Below are positions 8,958 to 17,149 of a DNA stretch of 64,000 nt, piece by piece. The notes below the pieces were generated by a model that saw only the letters and a list, made by a program, of their open reading frames with translations, made no database searches and was not told the DNA's origin. Made by a program: the position numbers and the translations under genes. The stretch comes from Candidatus Scalindua sp. (lineage in GTDB: Bacteria > Planctomycetota > Brocadiia > Brocadiales > Scalinduaceae): the NCBI GenBank assembly GCA_030748215.1, contig JASMMK010000016.1, positions 1 through 64,000 on the forward strand, in the 5' to 3' direction. The stretch's first letter is position 1, and every line of letters begins with the position of its first letter.

Positions 8958-9187
8958 AATAAGTCCAATTCTGTGTTCAATAATATCCTTAAAAAGCTAT
9001 TTAATGACTATTTCATTGTAAGACTTAATTTAATAGAATCAACCTAGAATTAGTATAAAGTTGATGCCCTTATTGTTGTCCAGAAAAGGGATGACAAGGG
9101 TCTCTATTTATTGTACCTTATGCGCCTGTGGTGAGCTGCCCGTTTGTAGACTTAGAATATATTGATCTTTTTTTAGAGGAGATTAAA

Positions 9188-10483
9188 ATGGTAAGGACCT
9201 TACTGTTATCTGCATGTGCAGTTTTATTAGCTTTCTGTATTACTTCCTACTCTTATGCTGAACTCATTGACAATGGTGATGGTACTATTACCCAGATAAG
9301 GAGTGATGGTACAAAGCTGATGTGGACTCAAGACACATTGTTAGCAGGAGATTCTGGTTTACCTGAAAGTAAAAAGAATTGGAATGAAGCTAAGACCTGG
9401 GCTGCAAATCTTGATTTTGCAGGATATAGTGACTGGCGTCTTCCAAGGACTCCCGGAACTATTACTAACGGTATCACAACAGAGGGCGAGTTGGGAGATT
9501 TGTACCACTCTGAGCTGGGAGATCTTAAGAATCCTGATAAGTTCAAGATGAGTGATAATCATAATAACGTATTCTGGACAGAAACAGAATTGGATGCAAC
9601 CTCTGTATTTATTGTTAATTTTGGCAATTTCAAGGGTAAATACAAATACAGTTATCAGCAGACCTGTTCTGCGGAAGATAATCGTCAGGCCTGGGCAGTT
9701 CGTGATGTAACAGATTCAGTAGATGGAGTAGGAAAAACTGCTGCTGCAGAAGTCACTGAAGACGTAGTAGCCGCAACAGATACGAAGGTTGAGGAGGTTA
9801 CAATAGATGCAGAAACCAAAGCGAATGCCGAGACCATAACCGAAACAGAAGACTCTGAAACCACCGAAGTCATAGCAGACGCGGAAATCGTTGCAGACGC
9901 AAACGTTACTACAGAAACTAAGACTACTGAAAGCATAGAAGTCACTGAAACTGTTAAAATTGCTGCTGTTAAAGAGAGCCAGCCTGTCACTAATGATGCT
10001 GAGAAAGCTGAACCAGCTACAGATAAAGAAAGTGTTACAGAGGCGGTATCTGATAAAGAAGAGATTGCTGCTGACATTATAGCCATGGAGGCCGCTGCTG
10101 TCGCTGTAACTGCTAAGGTTGAAGTTGTTACCAAGAAAACCGTCACCACTGAAGCAGAATCTCAGGATGTTCAAGAACACACCCGAGCAAAAGGCGAAAG
10201 AGAAGAAGGTAGAATAACATTACACATTCTCAATGAGAAAGACATAAAATCAATCTACAATGGAGAGTGTATTAAGATTTTCTGGACAGAAGAATCCGAA
10301 AAAAATGCAGAAATTGATTTATGCTTATATGGCATAAATAATTACAGATTTGAGGATAATAATTTCCGGGTCAGCTTCACTAAAGGCAGCAGCATAAAGT
10401 GCAGTGAGGTAGTTGTAAATATTCCATTTAGTGTAATCTCTGAGGAGCAGATTCATACAATATTTGATATAGAGAAGAGCTGA
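9188..10483 (+). CDS. Secreted DUF1566 protein with Thr/Glu/Ala-rich linker
   Basis: The ATG at 9188 is chosen because a Shine-Dalgarno (AGAGGAG) precedes it and a signal peptide begins there (MVRTLLLSACAVLLAF... to SYSYA). The 431-residue protein then has a DUF1566/Lcl-C-like domain (about residues 22-185; LMWTQD, WNEAKTWA, GYSDWRLP). A low-complexity acidic linker rich in Thr, Glu, Ala and Val follows to about 340, with T-E repeats, and a separate ~90-residue C-terminal domain ends the protein. DUF1566 domains occur in secreted and surface proteins. The role here is unknown. It is convergent with, and 3 bases from, the ABC gene. Confidence 0.8.
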   Translation: MVRTLLLSACAVLLAFCITSYSYAELIDNGDGTITQIRSDGTKLMWTQDTLLAGDSGLPESKKNWNEAKTWAANLDFAGYSDWRLPRTPGTITNGITTEGELGDLYHSELGDLKNPDKFKMSDNHNNVFWTETELDATSVFIVNFGNFKGKYKYSYQQTCSAEDNRQAWAVRDVTDSVDGVGKTAAAEVTEDVVAATDTKVEEVTIDAETKANAETITETEDSETTEVIADAEIVADANVTTETKTTESIEVTETVKIAAVKESQPVTNDAEKAEPATDKESVTEAVSDKEEIAADIIAMEAAAVAVTAKVEVVTKKTVTTEAESQDVQEHTRAKGEREEGRITLHILNEKDIKSIYNGECIKIFWTEESEKNAEIDLCLYGINNYRFEDNNFRVSFTKGSSIKCSEVVVNIPFSVISEEQIHTIFDIEKS

Positions 10484-10486
10484 TAA

Positions 10487-12181
10487 TTAACAACTAACTC
10501 TTTTTTGCTCTATTGAAGGATCAGGTATTGGAATAGCATCAAGGAGTTTTTGGGTATAAGGGTGTTCGGCTTTTGAATATATGTCAGCAGACGGCTTTAA
10601 TTCGACTATCTGCCCCATGTTCATCACTGCCACCCTGTCCGCTATATGGCGGACGACAGCAAGGTCGTGCGAGACAAAGAGTATTGTAAGGTTCATCCGA
10701 GATCTTATCTCTTTCAGAAGATTAAGTACATCAGCCTGGACTAGTACGTCAAGGGCGCTGACAGGCTCATCGCAGAGTAGAATTTCAGGCTCTAGCACAA
10801 GAGCACGCGCAATACTGATACGCTGACGCTGACCGCCAGAGAATTCGTGTGGATAGCGGTTAACCCATGCAGGATCTAATTGCACCAGTTCCATCAACTC
10901 TCGCACCTTCTCAGGCACATCATTGCATAGCGTCATTCCATAGTTAATCAGTGGTTCGGCAATAATACGTCCGGCAACAAAACGTGGATTGAGACTTCCA
11001 TAGGGATCTTGAAAAATCATCTGTATCTTTCTGCGAATCGGATGAAGCTCCTTTTGATCAGCCTGTAAGATGTCCCTGTTATCAAAATGTATTGAACCTG
11101 ATTTGGGCTTTACCAGACCAGCTATAGAGCGTATCAGTGTCGATTTACCTGAGCCGCTCTGTCCCACAAGCCCGAGCGCTTCACCCTTGTATAACTCCAG
11201 GCTCACTCCGTTTATTGCTTTTGTTATCTCTTTCTTTGAAGAGAAAATACCCTTTCTTTTTTTAAACTCAACATGCAGGTTTTTTATAGAAATTATCGAT
11301 TCACTCCTTGATGTTGGCTTGATACCGGCACCATTCTCCTCTCTATTCCTGTTTTGGTCTTCAGTCGGAAGGAGATCAACTCTCCTGTCTACACGAGGAA
11401 CAGCAGCGAGGAGTTTCCTTGTGTATTCATGCTCCGGCTCTGAAAACAGTTTTTTTACCGGAGCAGACTCAACAACCTTGCCTTGATACATCACTACCAC
11501 CCGGTCACAAAGACCCGCAACTACACTGAGATCATGTGTGATAAAAACCAGCGACATTCCACGCTTGATGAGCTCCTTTTTCATCAAGCTGAGAACTTTT
11601 GCCTGGATAATAACATCAAGCGCCGTAGATGGTTCATCGGCTATCAGGATTTTAGGCTGTGCAGAAACGGCAGATGCGATCATTACACGTTGCTTCATGC
11701 CACCTGATAGCTGGTGAGGGTAACTGTCGAAGATTTTATCTGCATCACTGATCTCAACCTCTTTCAGAAGCTCGATTGCTTCCTTCCTGGCAGTAGGGGC
11801 TGAAGTTGAAGTATGTCTAAGGATAGGTTCCATCACCTGTTTGCCGATTGTAAGGTAGGGGGTAAGACTACTCATAGGGTTCTGGGATATCATAGAGATA
11901 TCATTGCCACGCAGAGCCTGCCATTGAGATGTTGTGTTCTTAAGCATATCCCTATCGTTAAACAGAATCTCACCACTAACGGCAACACGTTTACTGTCGT
12001 GCAGTCCCATTAATGAGTAAGCTACAGTACTTTTTCCGGAACCGCTTTCACCAACAATACCCAGCGCTTCACCAGCATAAAGATCTAAATCAATACCTGC
12101 CACAGCCACAACCTCTTCCAGAAGGCCTTTATAGGTAACCTTAAGATTCTTTATCTGAATTATTTTCTTATTATCTTTCAT
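10487..12181 (-). CDS. Oligopeptide-type ABC transporter, two fused ATPase domains
   Basis: The ATG at 12181 (MKDNKKIIQIKNLKV) is preferred to an in-frame TTG 69 bases upstream, which would translate through a dispersed repeat. The 564-residue protein carries two complete ABC ATPase domains of the DppD/DppF type: Walker A GESGSGKST and GQSGSGKST, signatures LSGGMKQR and FSGGQRQR, Walker B LIADEPSTALD and LLCDEPVSALD, each with the oligopeptide-family C-terminal extension. This YejF-like fusion would energise uptake of peptides or microcins. No permease or binding-protein genes are adjacent, so the partners must be elsewhere. Confidence 0.92.
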   Translation of the reverse strand: MKDNKKIIQIKNLKVTYKGLLEEVVAVAGIDLDLYAGEALGIVGESGSGKSTVAYSLMGLHDSKRVAVSGEILFNDRDMLKNTTSQWQALRGNDISMISQNPMSSLTPYLTIGKQVMEPILRHTSTSAPTARKEAIELLKEVEISDADKIFDSYPHQLSGGMKQRVMIASAVSAQPKILIADEPSTALDVIIQAKVLSLMKKELIKRGMSLVFITHDLSVVAGLCDRVVVMYQGKVVESAPVKKLFSEPEHEYTRKLLAAVPRVDRRVDLLPTEDQNRNREENGAGIKPTSRSESIISIKNLHVEFKKRKGIFSSKKEITKAINGVSLELYKGEALGLVGQSGSGKSTLIRSIAGLVKPKSGSIHFDNRDILQADQKELHPIRRKIQMIFQDPYGSLNPRFVAGRIIAEPLINYGMTLCNDVPEKVRELMELVQLDPAWVNRYPHEFSGGQRQRISIARALVLEPEILLCDEPVSALDVLVQADVLNLLKEIRSRMNLTILFVSHDLAVVRHIADRVAVMNMGQIVELKPSADIYSKAEHPYTQKLLDAIPIPDPSIEQKRVSC

Positions 12182-12483
12182 AGCAAAACACAAAATTCTC
12201 ACACAGAGACACTCCCCGGACAATAAGCGCCGAGGACAAGAAGGGCACAAAGATATACTTTATTTAAGATCTCCATTTATATCTCTTATCTTTCCATCCT
12301 TCATCTTAAAGGGATTGTATCAAATGGCACAAATCAAAACAAAACATTTAGTCTATGTATTTATTGACTGAAGGAGGGATCAAACATGTAAATCCCATAA
12401 ACATCTCTTTTCTAAATTAAGAAATTATGGTAAGTTGTCTCTCTTAATAAGTTATATTCGTAATTTATAAAAGAGACTAGATA
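12182..12483. other. Divergent intergenic region
   Basis: This 302-base stretch separates the minus-strand ABC gene from the plus-strand symporter and should hold both promoters. It contains the short hairpin repeat at 12212-12242. No small gene or RNA was recognised in the remainder. Confidence 0.5.
12212..12242. repeat. Short hairpin repeat, copy 2
   Basis: CTCCCCGGACA (12212-12222), a short AT-rich centre, then GCCGAGGACAAGAA (12229-12242). Both blocks are exact reverse complements of the blocks at 4359-4387; the centres differ in sequence and length. The flanks do not match, so only the stem-loop unit is shared. Confidence 0.6.
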
Positions 12484-13956
12484 ATGGAAAGTATTCCACT
12501 TCTTGACACAACAGGTATTGTATTTATGAGTGCGTACCTGGTGTCTCTACTTCTGATAGGTGTTGTAGGCAGAATGGCACGTAAAGAAGACTCCCTGGCA
12601 GACTTTTATTTGAGTGGGCGGAGCATGGGACTTTTTGTCCTGTTTCTTACGCTCTACGCGACTCAATATAGTGGCAACACGTTGATAGGAATGGCCGGTA
12701 AATCATATCGACAAGGCTACGCATTTATTGTAAGTGTTACATTTATGATGTCTGTCATTGGTGCATATTTGATATATGCTCCAAAACTTCATCGCCTTTC
12801 AAGGAAAAACAGATTTATTACTGTAGGGGACTACATAGAGCATCGGTATAAATCTCCTGTCTTGACAATTTTTATCACTATTGTCTGCATAATAACAGTT
12901 GGGAGTTATATACTAACTAATCTAAAAGCGATCGGCTATATTGTTGAAACAACAACAGGAGGACATGTAACTTTTGTACAGGGAATAATAGCACTGTCTC
13001 TGATTATGGTTATATATGAGACTCTTGGTGGAATGCGAAGTGTTGCATGGACTGACGCGATTCAGGGTATTCTACTTATAGCGGGATGTATATTTATATT
13101 CTGGGGTATAGAGTACCAATATGGAGGAATATCAGCAGTAGCAGAAAAGCTCGTTTCATCTCATTCGGAGATGTGGCATCCACCTGATTTTGCACAAAAA
13201 CGATTGTGGCTCAGTACGATAATAATCATTTTCTTTGGTGTATCAATCTATCCTCAGGCTATTCAGCGTATATATGCCGCAAAGGATTCCAAGACATTAA
13301 AGCGATCATTTCAGATCATGATTTTTATGCCTTTCGTGACTACTTTTTTTCTAATTATAGTGGGAATGGTTGGCATGAACAGGTTTCCGGGGCTTGATAA
13401 ACAGGGAAGTGAAGAGATTACAATGCTACTGCTTAACGATATGGCTATGCATATTCCTGGAATTAAGTTTTTAATAATACTCTTTCTCTCCGCTGCAGTT
13501 GCAGCCATTATGTCTACTGTGGACTCCGCACTCCTCGCGATCTCATCACTTTTTACACAAGATATATACAGGCGGATAAAGCCTACTGCTTCACAATCCC
13601 ACCTTACCGGTACCGGCAAGATATTTTCGTGGGGAATAATGGCGTGTATGGCGTACTTTGCTACCAGTCTCCCGCAGACAATATGGAGATTGACTGAGAT
13701 GAAGCTTGAAGTGCTCTGTCAGGTGGCACCAGCCATTTTCCTGGGATTGCATATTAAGTCACTATCTGGCAAAACAATTTTGTCAGGTCTATCAGTAGGT
13801 ATAGGTGGAACTCTGTTTATAATGTTCTCTAATAATTTAGGCATACCTATTATGCCAAAACCCTGGGGCATACATGCCGGCGTATGGGGCCTTGCAGCCA
13901 ATTTTACAACGGTTGCAATCCTATCAACACGTAAGAGATCAACTACAGTTTGTTGA
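12484..13956 (+). CDS. Sodium:solute symporter (SSS family)
   Basis: The 490-residue protein has the SSS fold: about 13 hydrophobic segments, the N-terminal DFYLSGRSMG (near residue 40), ATQYSGNTLIGMAG (near 60, TM2 region), and YETLGGMRSVAWTDAIQG (about 178-195), which is the classic SSS signature. It should import an organic solute with Na+ across the inner membrane. The closest familiar type is the pantothenate/proline-like branch. A small two-helix protein follows 62 bases downstream, as YhdT accompanies PanF in enterobacteria. The substrate is not certain. Confidence 0.9.
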   Translation: MESIPLLDTTGIVFMSAYLVSLLLIGVVGRMARKEDSLADFYLSGRSMGLFVLFLTLYATQYSGNTLIGMAGKSYRQGYAFIVSVTFMMSVIGAYLIYAPKLHRLSRKNRFITVGDYIEHRYKSPVLTIFITIVCIITVGSYILTNLKAIGYIVETTTGGHVTFVQGIIALSLIMVIYETLGGMRSVAWTDAIQGILLIAGCIFIFWGIEYQYGGISAVAEKLVSSHSEMWHPPDFAQKRLWLSTIIIIFFGVSIYPQAIQRIYAAKDSKTLKRSFQIMIFMPFVTTFFLIIVGMVGMNRFPGLDKQGSEEITMLLLNDMAMHIPGIKFLIILFLSAAVAAIMSTVDSALLAISSLFTQDIYRRIKPTASQSHLTGTGKIFSWGIMACMAYFATSLPQTIWRLTEMKLEVLCQVAPAIFLGLHIKSLSGKTILSGLSVGIGGTLFIMFSNNLGIPIMPKPWGIHAGVWGLAANFTTVAILSTRKRSTTVC

Positions 13957-14018
13957 ACAGCAGAAATAAATAATGTATATTGTATAAAACTTATAAGAGA
14001 TAACCTTTTATATATAAA

Positions 14019-14225
14019 ATGATGACAAAGTTCTGGTTATGCTGTATTTCAGCTCTACTTCTTATTTTATCGGTACCATGGTTTTTTACAGAATTCAGAA
14101 CCAGTAATCTTTTTGGGTTTCCTTTATGGGCTTTTTATAGCCTCTGTATCACATTATCATATGCAATAGTTACTGCAATTTTCTTTCAGCGATATTGGTA
14201 TCTGTTTGCCGGTGATGATGAATAA
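14019..14225 (+). CDS. Small two-helix membrane protein, DUF997/YhdT-like
   Basis: The 68-residue protein has two hydrophobic helices (about residues 5-23 and 35-57) and a short acidic tail (GDDE). It follows a sodium:solute symporter gene. Its size, topology and placement match the small subunits that accompany some symporters (for example YhdT with PanF), so it is probably an accessory subunit. Sequence similarity alone is too short to prove this. Two adjacent ATG codons (14019 and 14022) could start it. Confidence 0.6.
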   Translation: MMTKFWLCCISALLLILSVPWFFTEFRTSNLFGFPLWAFYSLCITLSYAIVTAIFFQRYWYLFAGDDE

Positions 14226-14272
14226 AATACTTTAGTAAGTGTAAATTTGTGAGATTCGTGTCTGTAGATTAA

Positions 14273-15046
14273 TTGATTGAAATATATAAGAAACTACCGG
14301 GAACAAACTGTGGAGAATGCGGAGAAGCTACGTGCATGGCGTTTGCATTGAAGGTACAGAGTGCACAGAGAAAAATGCTTGAATGTCCATATGTTAAGCA
14401 GGAAAATGAGGAATCTATAGAGCAAGAATCTGTTGTTACAATGGAGAATAATTACAAACGTGTAAGCAAAGAGCTGGAAGAAGAGGTTAAGGGTGTTGAC
14501 CTCAAAGAGGCTGCTGATGCCATAGGTGGAAATTACGAGAATAGAGATGGTAGAGGGGTTATAAGACTCAACATGATGAACAAAGAATATGAGGTTCGTA
14601 ATGATGGCTTATTCGATAACGATACTTATTGCGAGCATTCCTGGTCAAAAATCATTATCTATGATTATGTTCGTATGAAAGGTAACGTTCCCTTGACCGG
14701 TAACTGGGTTTCTATGGGGCATTTCCCGGATGCGGCATCACATTCAAAAGCCTTTCAAAAAAATGCAGAAGATAAAATCTCAGAAAAGTTCAACAGCGAT
14801 CTGAATGGGCTTGTATCCAGATGCAATGAGATGGAAGGTACAGAGACCAGTGGTAAATTGAAGGCAGATTACGTTTGCTCATTTAATCTTTTACCACGCG
14901 TACCAATGTATATGTGCTTCTGGGAAGCTGATGACGAGTACTCTGCCAGTTGCAAACTGTATGTAGATCGAAATGCAGACGCATATATAGACATTGAATA
15001 TCTCGCGTATCTTCTTGAGTGGTTTGTTAAAATATTTGTGGAGTAG
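14273..15046 (+). CDS. Iron-sulfur DUF3786 protein
   Basis: The 257-residue protein starts at TTG, the only usable start because a TAA stop lies in frame directly upstream and the iron-sulfur motif begins within 12 codons. The N-terminal region, KLPGTNCGECGEATCMAFA with a later Cys (LECPYV), is the 4Fe-4S motif seen in corrinoid iron-sulfur proteins and Rnf/Ech-type subunits. The remainder (about 65-257) matches DUF3786. Proteins of this kind are found in anaerobes and may act in corrinoid or electron-transfer chemistry, but no function is established. There is no clear Shine-Dalgarno. Confidence 0.78.
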   Translation: MIEIYKKLPGTNCGECGEATCMAFALKVQSAQRKMLECPYVKQENEESIEQESVVTMENNYKRVSKELEEEVKGVDLKEAADAIGGNYENRDGRGVIRLNMMNKEYEVRNDGLFDNDTYCEHSWSKIIIYDYVRMKGNVPLTGNWVSMGHFPDAASHSKAFQKNAEDKISEKFNSDLNGLVSRCNEMEGTETSGKLKADYVCSFNLLPRVPMYMCFWEADDEYSASCKLYVDRNADAYIDIEYLAYLLEWFVKIFVE

Positions 15047-15055
15047 GCACCGCTC

Positions 15056-15376
15056 TCAGTAGTGAATTGCGAGCCAGACAGTCTCTTCTTCCGGATCAGT
15101 CCATTCAACCCGATGCTTCTGATGTGCGGGTATGTTGATATAATCACCGGTTTTCATGATAACGGATTTATCATTACCTTCAAACAGCAAACCGGCATTC
15201 CCTTTTAACACCAGTACCCATTCGTTCCTGTCTTGATCGTACCACTCTCCTTCAGTGGTAGCATGACCATGGGAAGTAATTCTTTCAATTTTGAATTGAC
15301 CTGTCTGTAGGAGTGTATCTAAAACTTCATCAGGAGCTTGTTTCTGTATGCCAGAGAATATGTTCCTGATATCCAT
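15056..15376 (-). CDS. Small cupin protein
   Basis: The 106-residue protein is one cupin barrel. Metal-ligand candidates are H36 and H38 in SHGHAT and E52 in motif 1, and H85/H88 in IPAHQKHRVEWT. It resembles small phosphomannose-isomerase-like cupins, but the substrate is unknown. It lies 8 bases downstream of the VOC gene and is convergent with the DUF3786 gene 9 bases away. Confidence 0.8.
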   Translation of the reverse strand: MDIRNIFSGIQKQAPDEVLDTLLQTGQFKIERITSHGHATTEGEWYDQDRNEWVLVLKGNAGLLFEGNDKSVIMKTGDYINIPAHQKHRVEWTDPEEETVWLAIHY

Positions 15377-15384
15377 TATTCAGT

Positions 15385-15816
15385 TCAATACTGTGCTAAT
15401 TCTAATAGAATTCTATCCGGACCCCATAAGTAAACCAGACGTTTTCCGGTCTTGGGATAGGTGTGAATTGCGCTTAAAAATTTAACCCCCATATCTTTTA
15501 AGCGGCAAACTTCATCTTCAATATTATCGACTTCAAATGCAATATGACGAAACCCAATCTGGTTTGCCTTGTCCATGTTTGGGTCTTTTTCAGAAGGGGG
15601 AGAGGTGTACTCGATCAGTTCCAGGTTTGTTTCAGTACCGGGCAACGACAATGTTACGTATCTGGCGTTTACATCCGGCAGGCCGACTATTGAAGATATC
15701 CAATCTCCAGACAACTCGGATTCATCTCCGATTTCAAAACCAAGTTGAATAAAAAAAGCCTTTGTCTCTTCCAGTTTGCTGACAACGATATTAACGTGAT
15801 TAATTTTCTTTAGCAT
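15385..15816 (-). CDS. VOC (glyoxalase/epimerase-like) family protein
   Basis: The 143-residue protein has two beta-alpha-beta-beta-beta modules of the vicinal oxygen chelate fold. Metal-binding positions are probably H8 (KINHVNIVV), E in NLELIEY, H in GFRHIAFEV and E in ILLELAQY, the four-ligand pattern of glyoxalase I and methylmalonyl-CoA epimerase. Which of the two reactions is used is not evident, although the length is close to methylmalonyl-CoA epimerase. It is upstream of a cupin gene on the same strand. Confidence 0.78.
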   Translation of the reverse strand: MLKKINHVNIVVSKLEETKAFFIQLGFEIGDESELSGDWISSIVGLPDVNARYVTLSLPGTETNLELIEYTSPPSEKDPNMDKANQIGFRHIAFEVDNIEDEVCRLKDMGVKFLSAIHTYPKTGKRLVYLWGPDRILLELAQY

Positions 15817-15855
15817 TGTATATCAGTATGAGCGGATAATCGTAGTTGCCAACTA

Positions 15856-16431
15856 CTATTTCTGTTGTATCTCTTTGCCCATAGAAAATGCCTTTCCCAG
15901 AGTCTTACCAATTCCATGATATGTGCGGACTTCAGGTGCAAAAAGGACAGGCAAGACCTTATTAATATCAGGTAACCCTTTTTCTCCAAGAACAGATTCA
16001 TCGGCTTTGATATCAATAATCTCACCAACAAACAGGGTATGTGTCCCTATTTCTGTATTATGTGTCATTTTGCATTCCAGGATTAATGGGAACTCACTTA
16101 CATAAGGAGCATCAACCAGATCACTATTTACAGGAGTCAGTCCGGTATCCGCAAATTTATTTGTCTTGCTTCCAGTGGCAATCCCGAAATAATCGGCCTC
16201 TTTAGTATATTTCTCAGAAGGAATGTTTATAGTAAATGCTTTTCTATCTATAATATTACTGTATGAATAAGTGGCCTTTCTCAATGAGATATTAACGCTC
16301 TGTGGCTTTGAACAGCAGATACCACCCCAGGCAATTGTCATTACATTGGGCTTTCCTTCACCATCGTATGTACCTACTACCCAGAGAGGTGTAGGACATG
16401 CCAGCGTCTTTACTCCTAATGATTTTTTCAT
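15856..16431 (-). CDS. Flavin reductase family protein
   Basis: The 191-residue protein shows the flavin-reductase-like FMN-binding fold: PLWVVGTYD near residue 17, MTIAWGG near 31, and SVNISLRKATYSYSNI near 44-60, then FTINIPS and the DYFGIATGSKTNKFADTGL segment. It is probably an FMN-binding oxidoreductase that supplies reduced flavin or binds it, in the cytoplasm. Partner oxygenases are not adjacent. It lies 39 bases upstream of the VOC gene on the same strand. Confidence 0.85.
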   Translation of the reverse strand: MKKSLGVKTLACPTPLWVVGTYDGEGKPNVMTIAWGGICCSKPQSVNISLRKATYSYSNIIDRKAFTINIPSEKYTKEADYFGIATGSKTNKFADTGLTPVNSDLVDAPYVSEFPLILECKMTHNTEIGTHTLFVGEIIDIKADESVLGEKGLPDINKVLPVLFAPEVRTYHGIGKTLGKAFSMGKEIQQK

Positions 16432-16506
16432 GAAAATTTCTCCTTGGCTATATATAAACTTTGTTATGAATCAAGTAAATGCATGTATGGGAAGTTATTA
16501 ATAGCA

Positions 16507-16574
16507 CTTCGACTCCGCTCAGTGTGACATTGTCCGGAAATATCATAGTAACGTCATCCCTAGCGGAGTCGAAG
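16507..16574. repeat. Palindromic intergenic repeat, copy 1
   Basis: CTTCGACTCCGCT (16507-16519) is repeated exactly in inverted orientation as AGCGGAGTCGAAG (16562-16574), giving a 13-bp perfect stem around a 42-base interior. The left arm and the start of the interior match 59104-59130 at 25 of 27 positions. It lies between the minus-strand dCMP deaminase and flavin reductase genes. Confidence 0.75.
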
Positions 16575-16589
16575 GATTGTCATTTGTAG

Positions 16590-17102
16590 CTATTCATCGT
16601 TTTCAGAATACTGTTGATGTTCGTTAAATTTATAAACCAGTTCAATCTCCGCCTCCTTAAAGAGCTTTTCCGACTCTTCTCCCTGGTGATATTTCCGTTC
16701 ACAAACAACTCTCCTAATACCACAGTTGACAAGAAGCATCGCACATGTTCTGCATGGGGTCATTCTGGTATATAAAGTAGCACCTGATATTGAAACACCT
16801 ATCTTAGCTGCCTGGCAGATAGCATTCTGTTCGGCATGAACGGTACGCATACAGTGTTCAGTAACGCTGCCATCTTCATGCGTTACTTTTTTAATATGGT
16901 GTCCAACTTCATCACAATGCGGAAAACCTGATGGGGAACCGACATAACCGGATACTATGAACTGCCTGTCCTTTGCGATAACACAACCGCTTTTTCCCCT
17001 ATCACAAGTCGCTCTCTTAGAAATAGCATTGGCGACCTCCATAAAGTAGTCATCCCATGATGGTCTTTCATCAGGTTCTTTATCTTTAATGTGATCAGCC
17101 AT
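16590..17102 (-). CDS. dCMP deaminase family protein (ComEB-like)
   Basis: The 170-residue protein has the zinc-dependent cytidine/deoxycytidylate deaminase motifs HAE (H89, A90, E91 in TVHAEQNAI) and PCRTC (C117, C120). The usual reaction is dCMP to dUMP, supplying thymidylate synthesis; zinc is coordinated by H89, C117 and C120 and E91 shuttles protons. The length and order fit dCMP deaminase. It is followed on the same strand by flavin reductase and VOC genes with which no clear link exists. Confidence 0.88.
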   Translation of the reverse strand: MADHIKDKEPDERPSWDDYFMEVANAISKRATCDRGKSGCVIAKDRQFIVSGYVGSPSGFPHCDEVGHHIKKVTHEDGSVTEHCMRTVHAEQNAICQAAKIGVSISGATLYTRMTPCRTCAMLLVNCGIRRVVCERKYHQGEESEKLFKEAEIELVYKFNEHQQYSENDE

Positions 17103-17117
17103 ATGTTAATTTAGAAG

Positions 17118-17132
17118 TCTCATCTTATGAGA
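17118..17132. other. Small inverted repeat between serA and dCMP deaminase
   Basis: TCTCAT (17118-17123) and ATGAGA (17127-17132) form a 6-bp stem with a 3-base loop. No T-run follows on the minus strand. It lies just upstream of the dCMP deaminase ATG and downstream of serA, and may be a weak leader hairpin. Confidence 0.25.
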
Positions 17133-17149
17133 TATGGAGTCCAACCCAA

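Noticed and set aside
9685-10180. Long minus-strand frames opposite the DUF1566 linker
   Set aside because: They arise from the repetitive Thr/Glu/Ala codons of the plus-strand gene and have no family resemblance.
12182-12250. In-frame TTG start 69 bases upstream of the ABC gene ATG
   Set aside because: The extra residues would be translated from a dispersed hairpin repeat and no Shine-Dalgarno is present.
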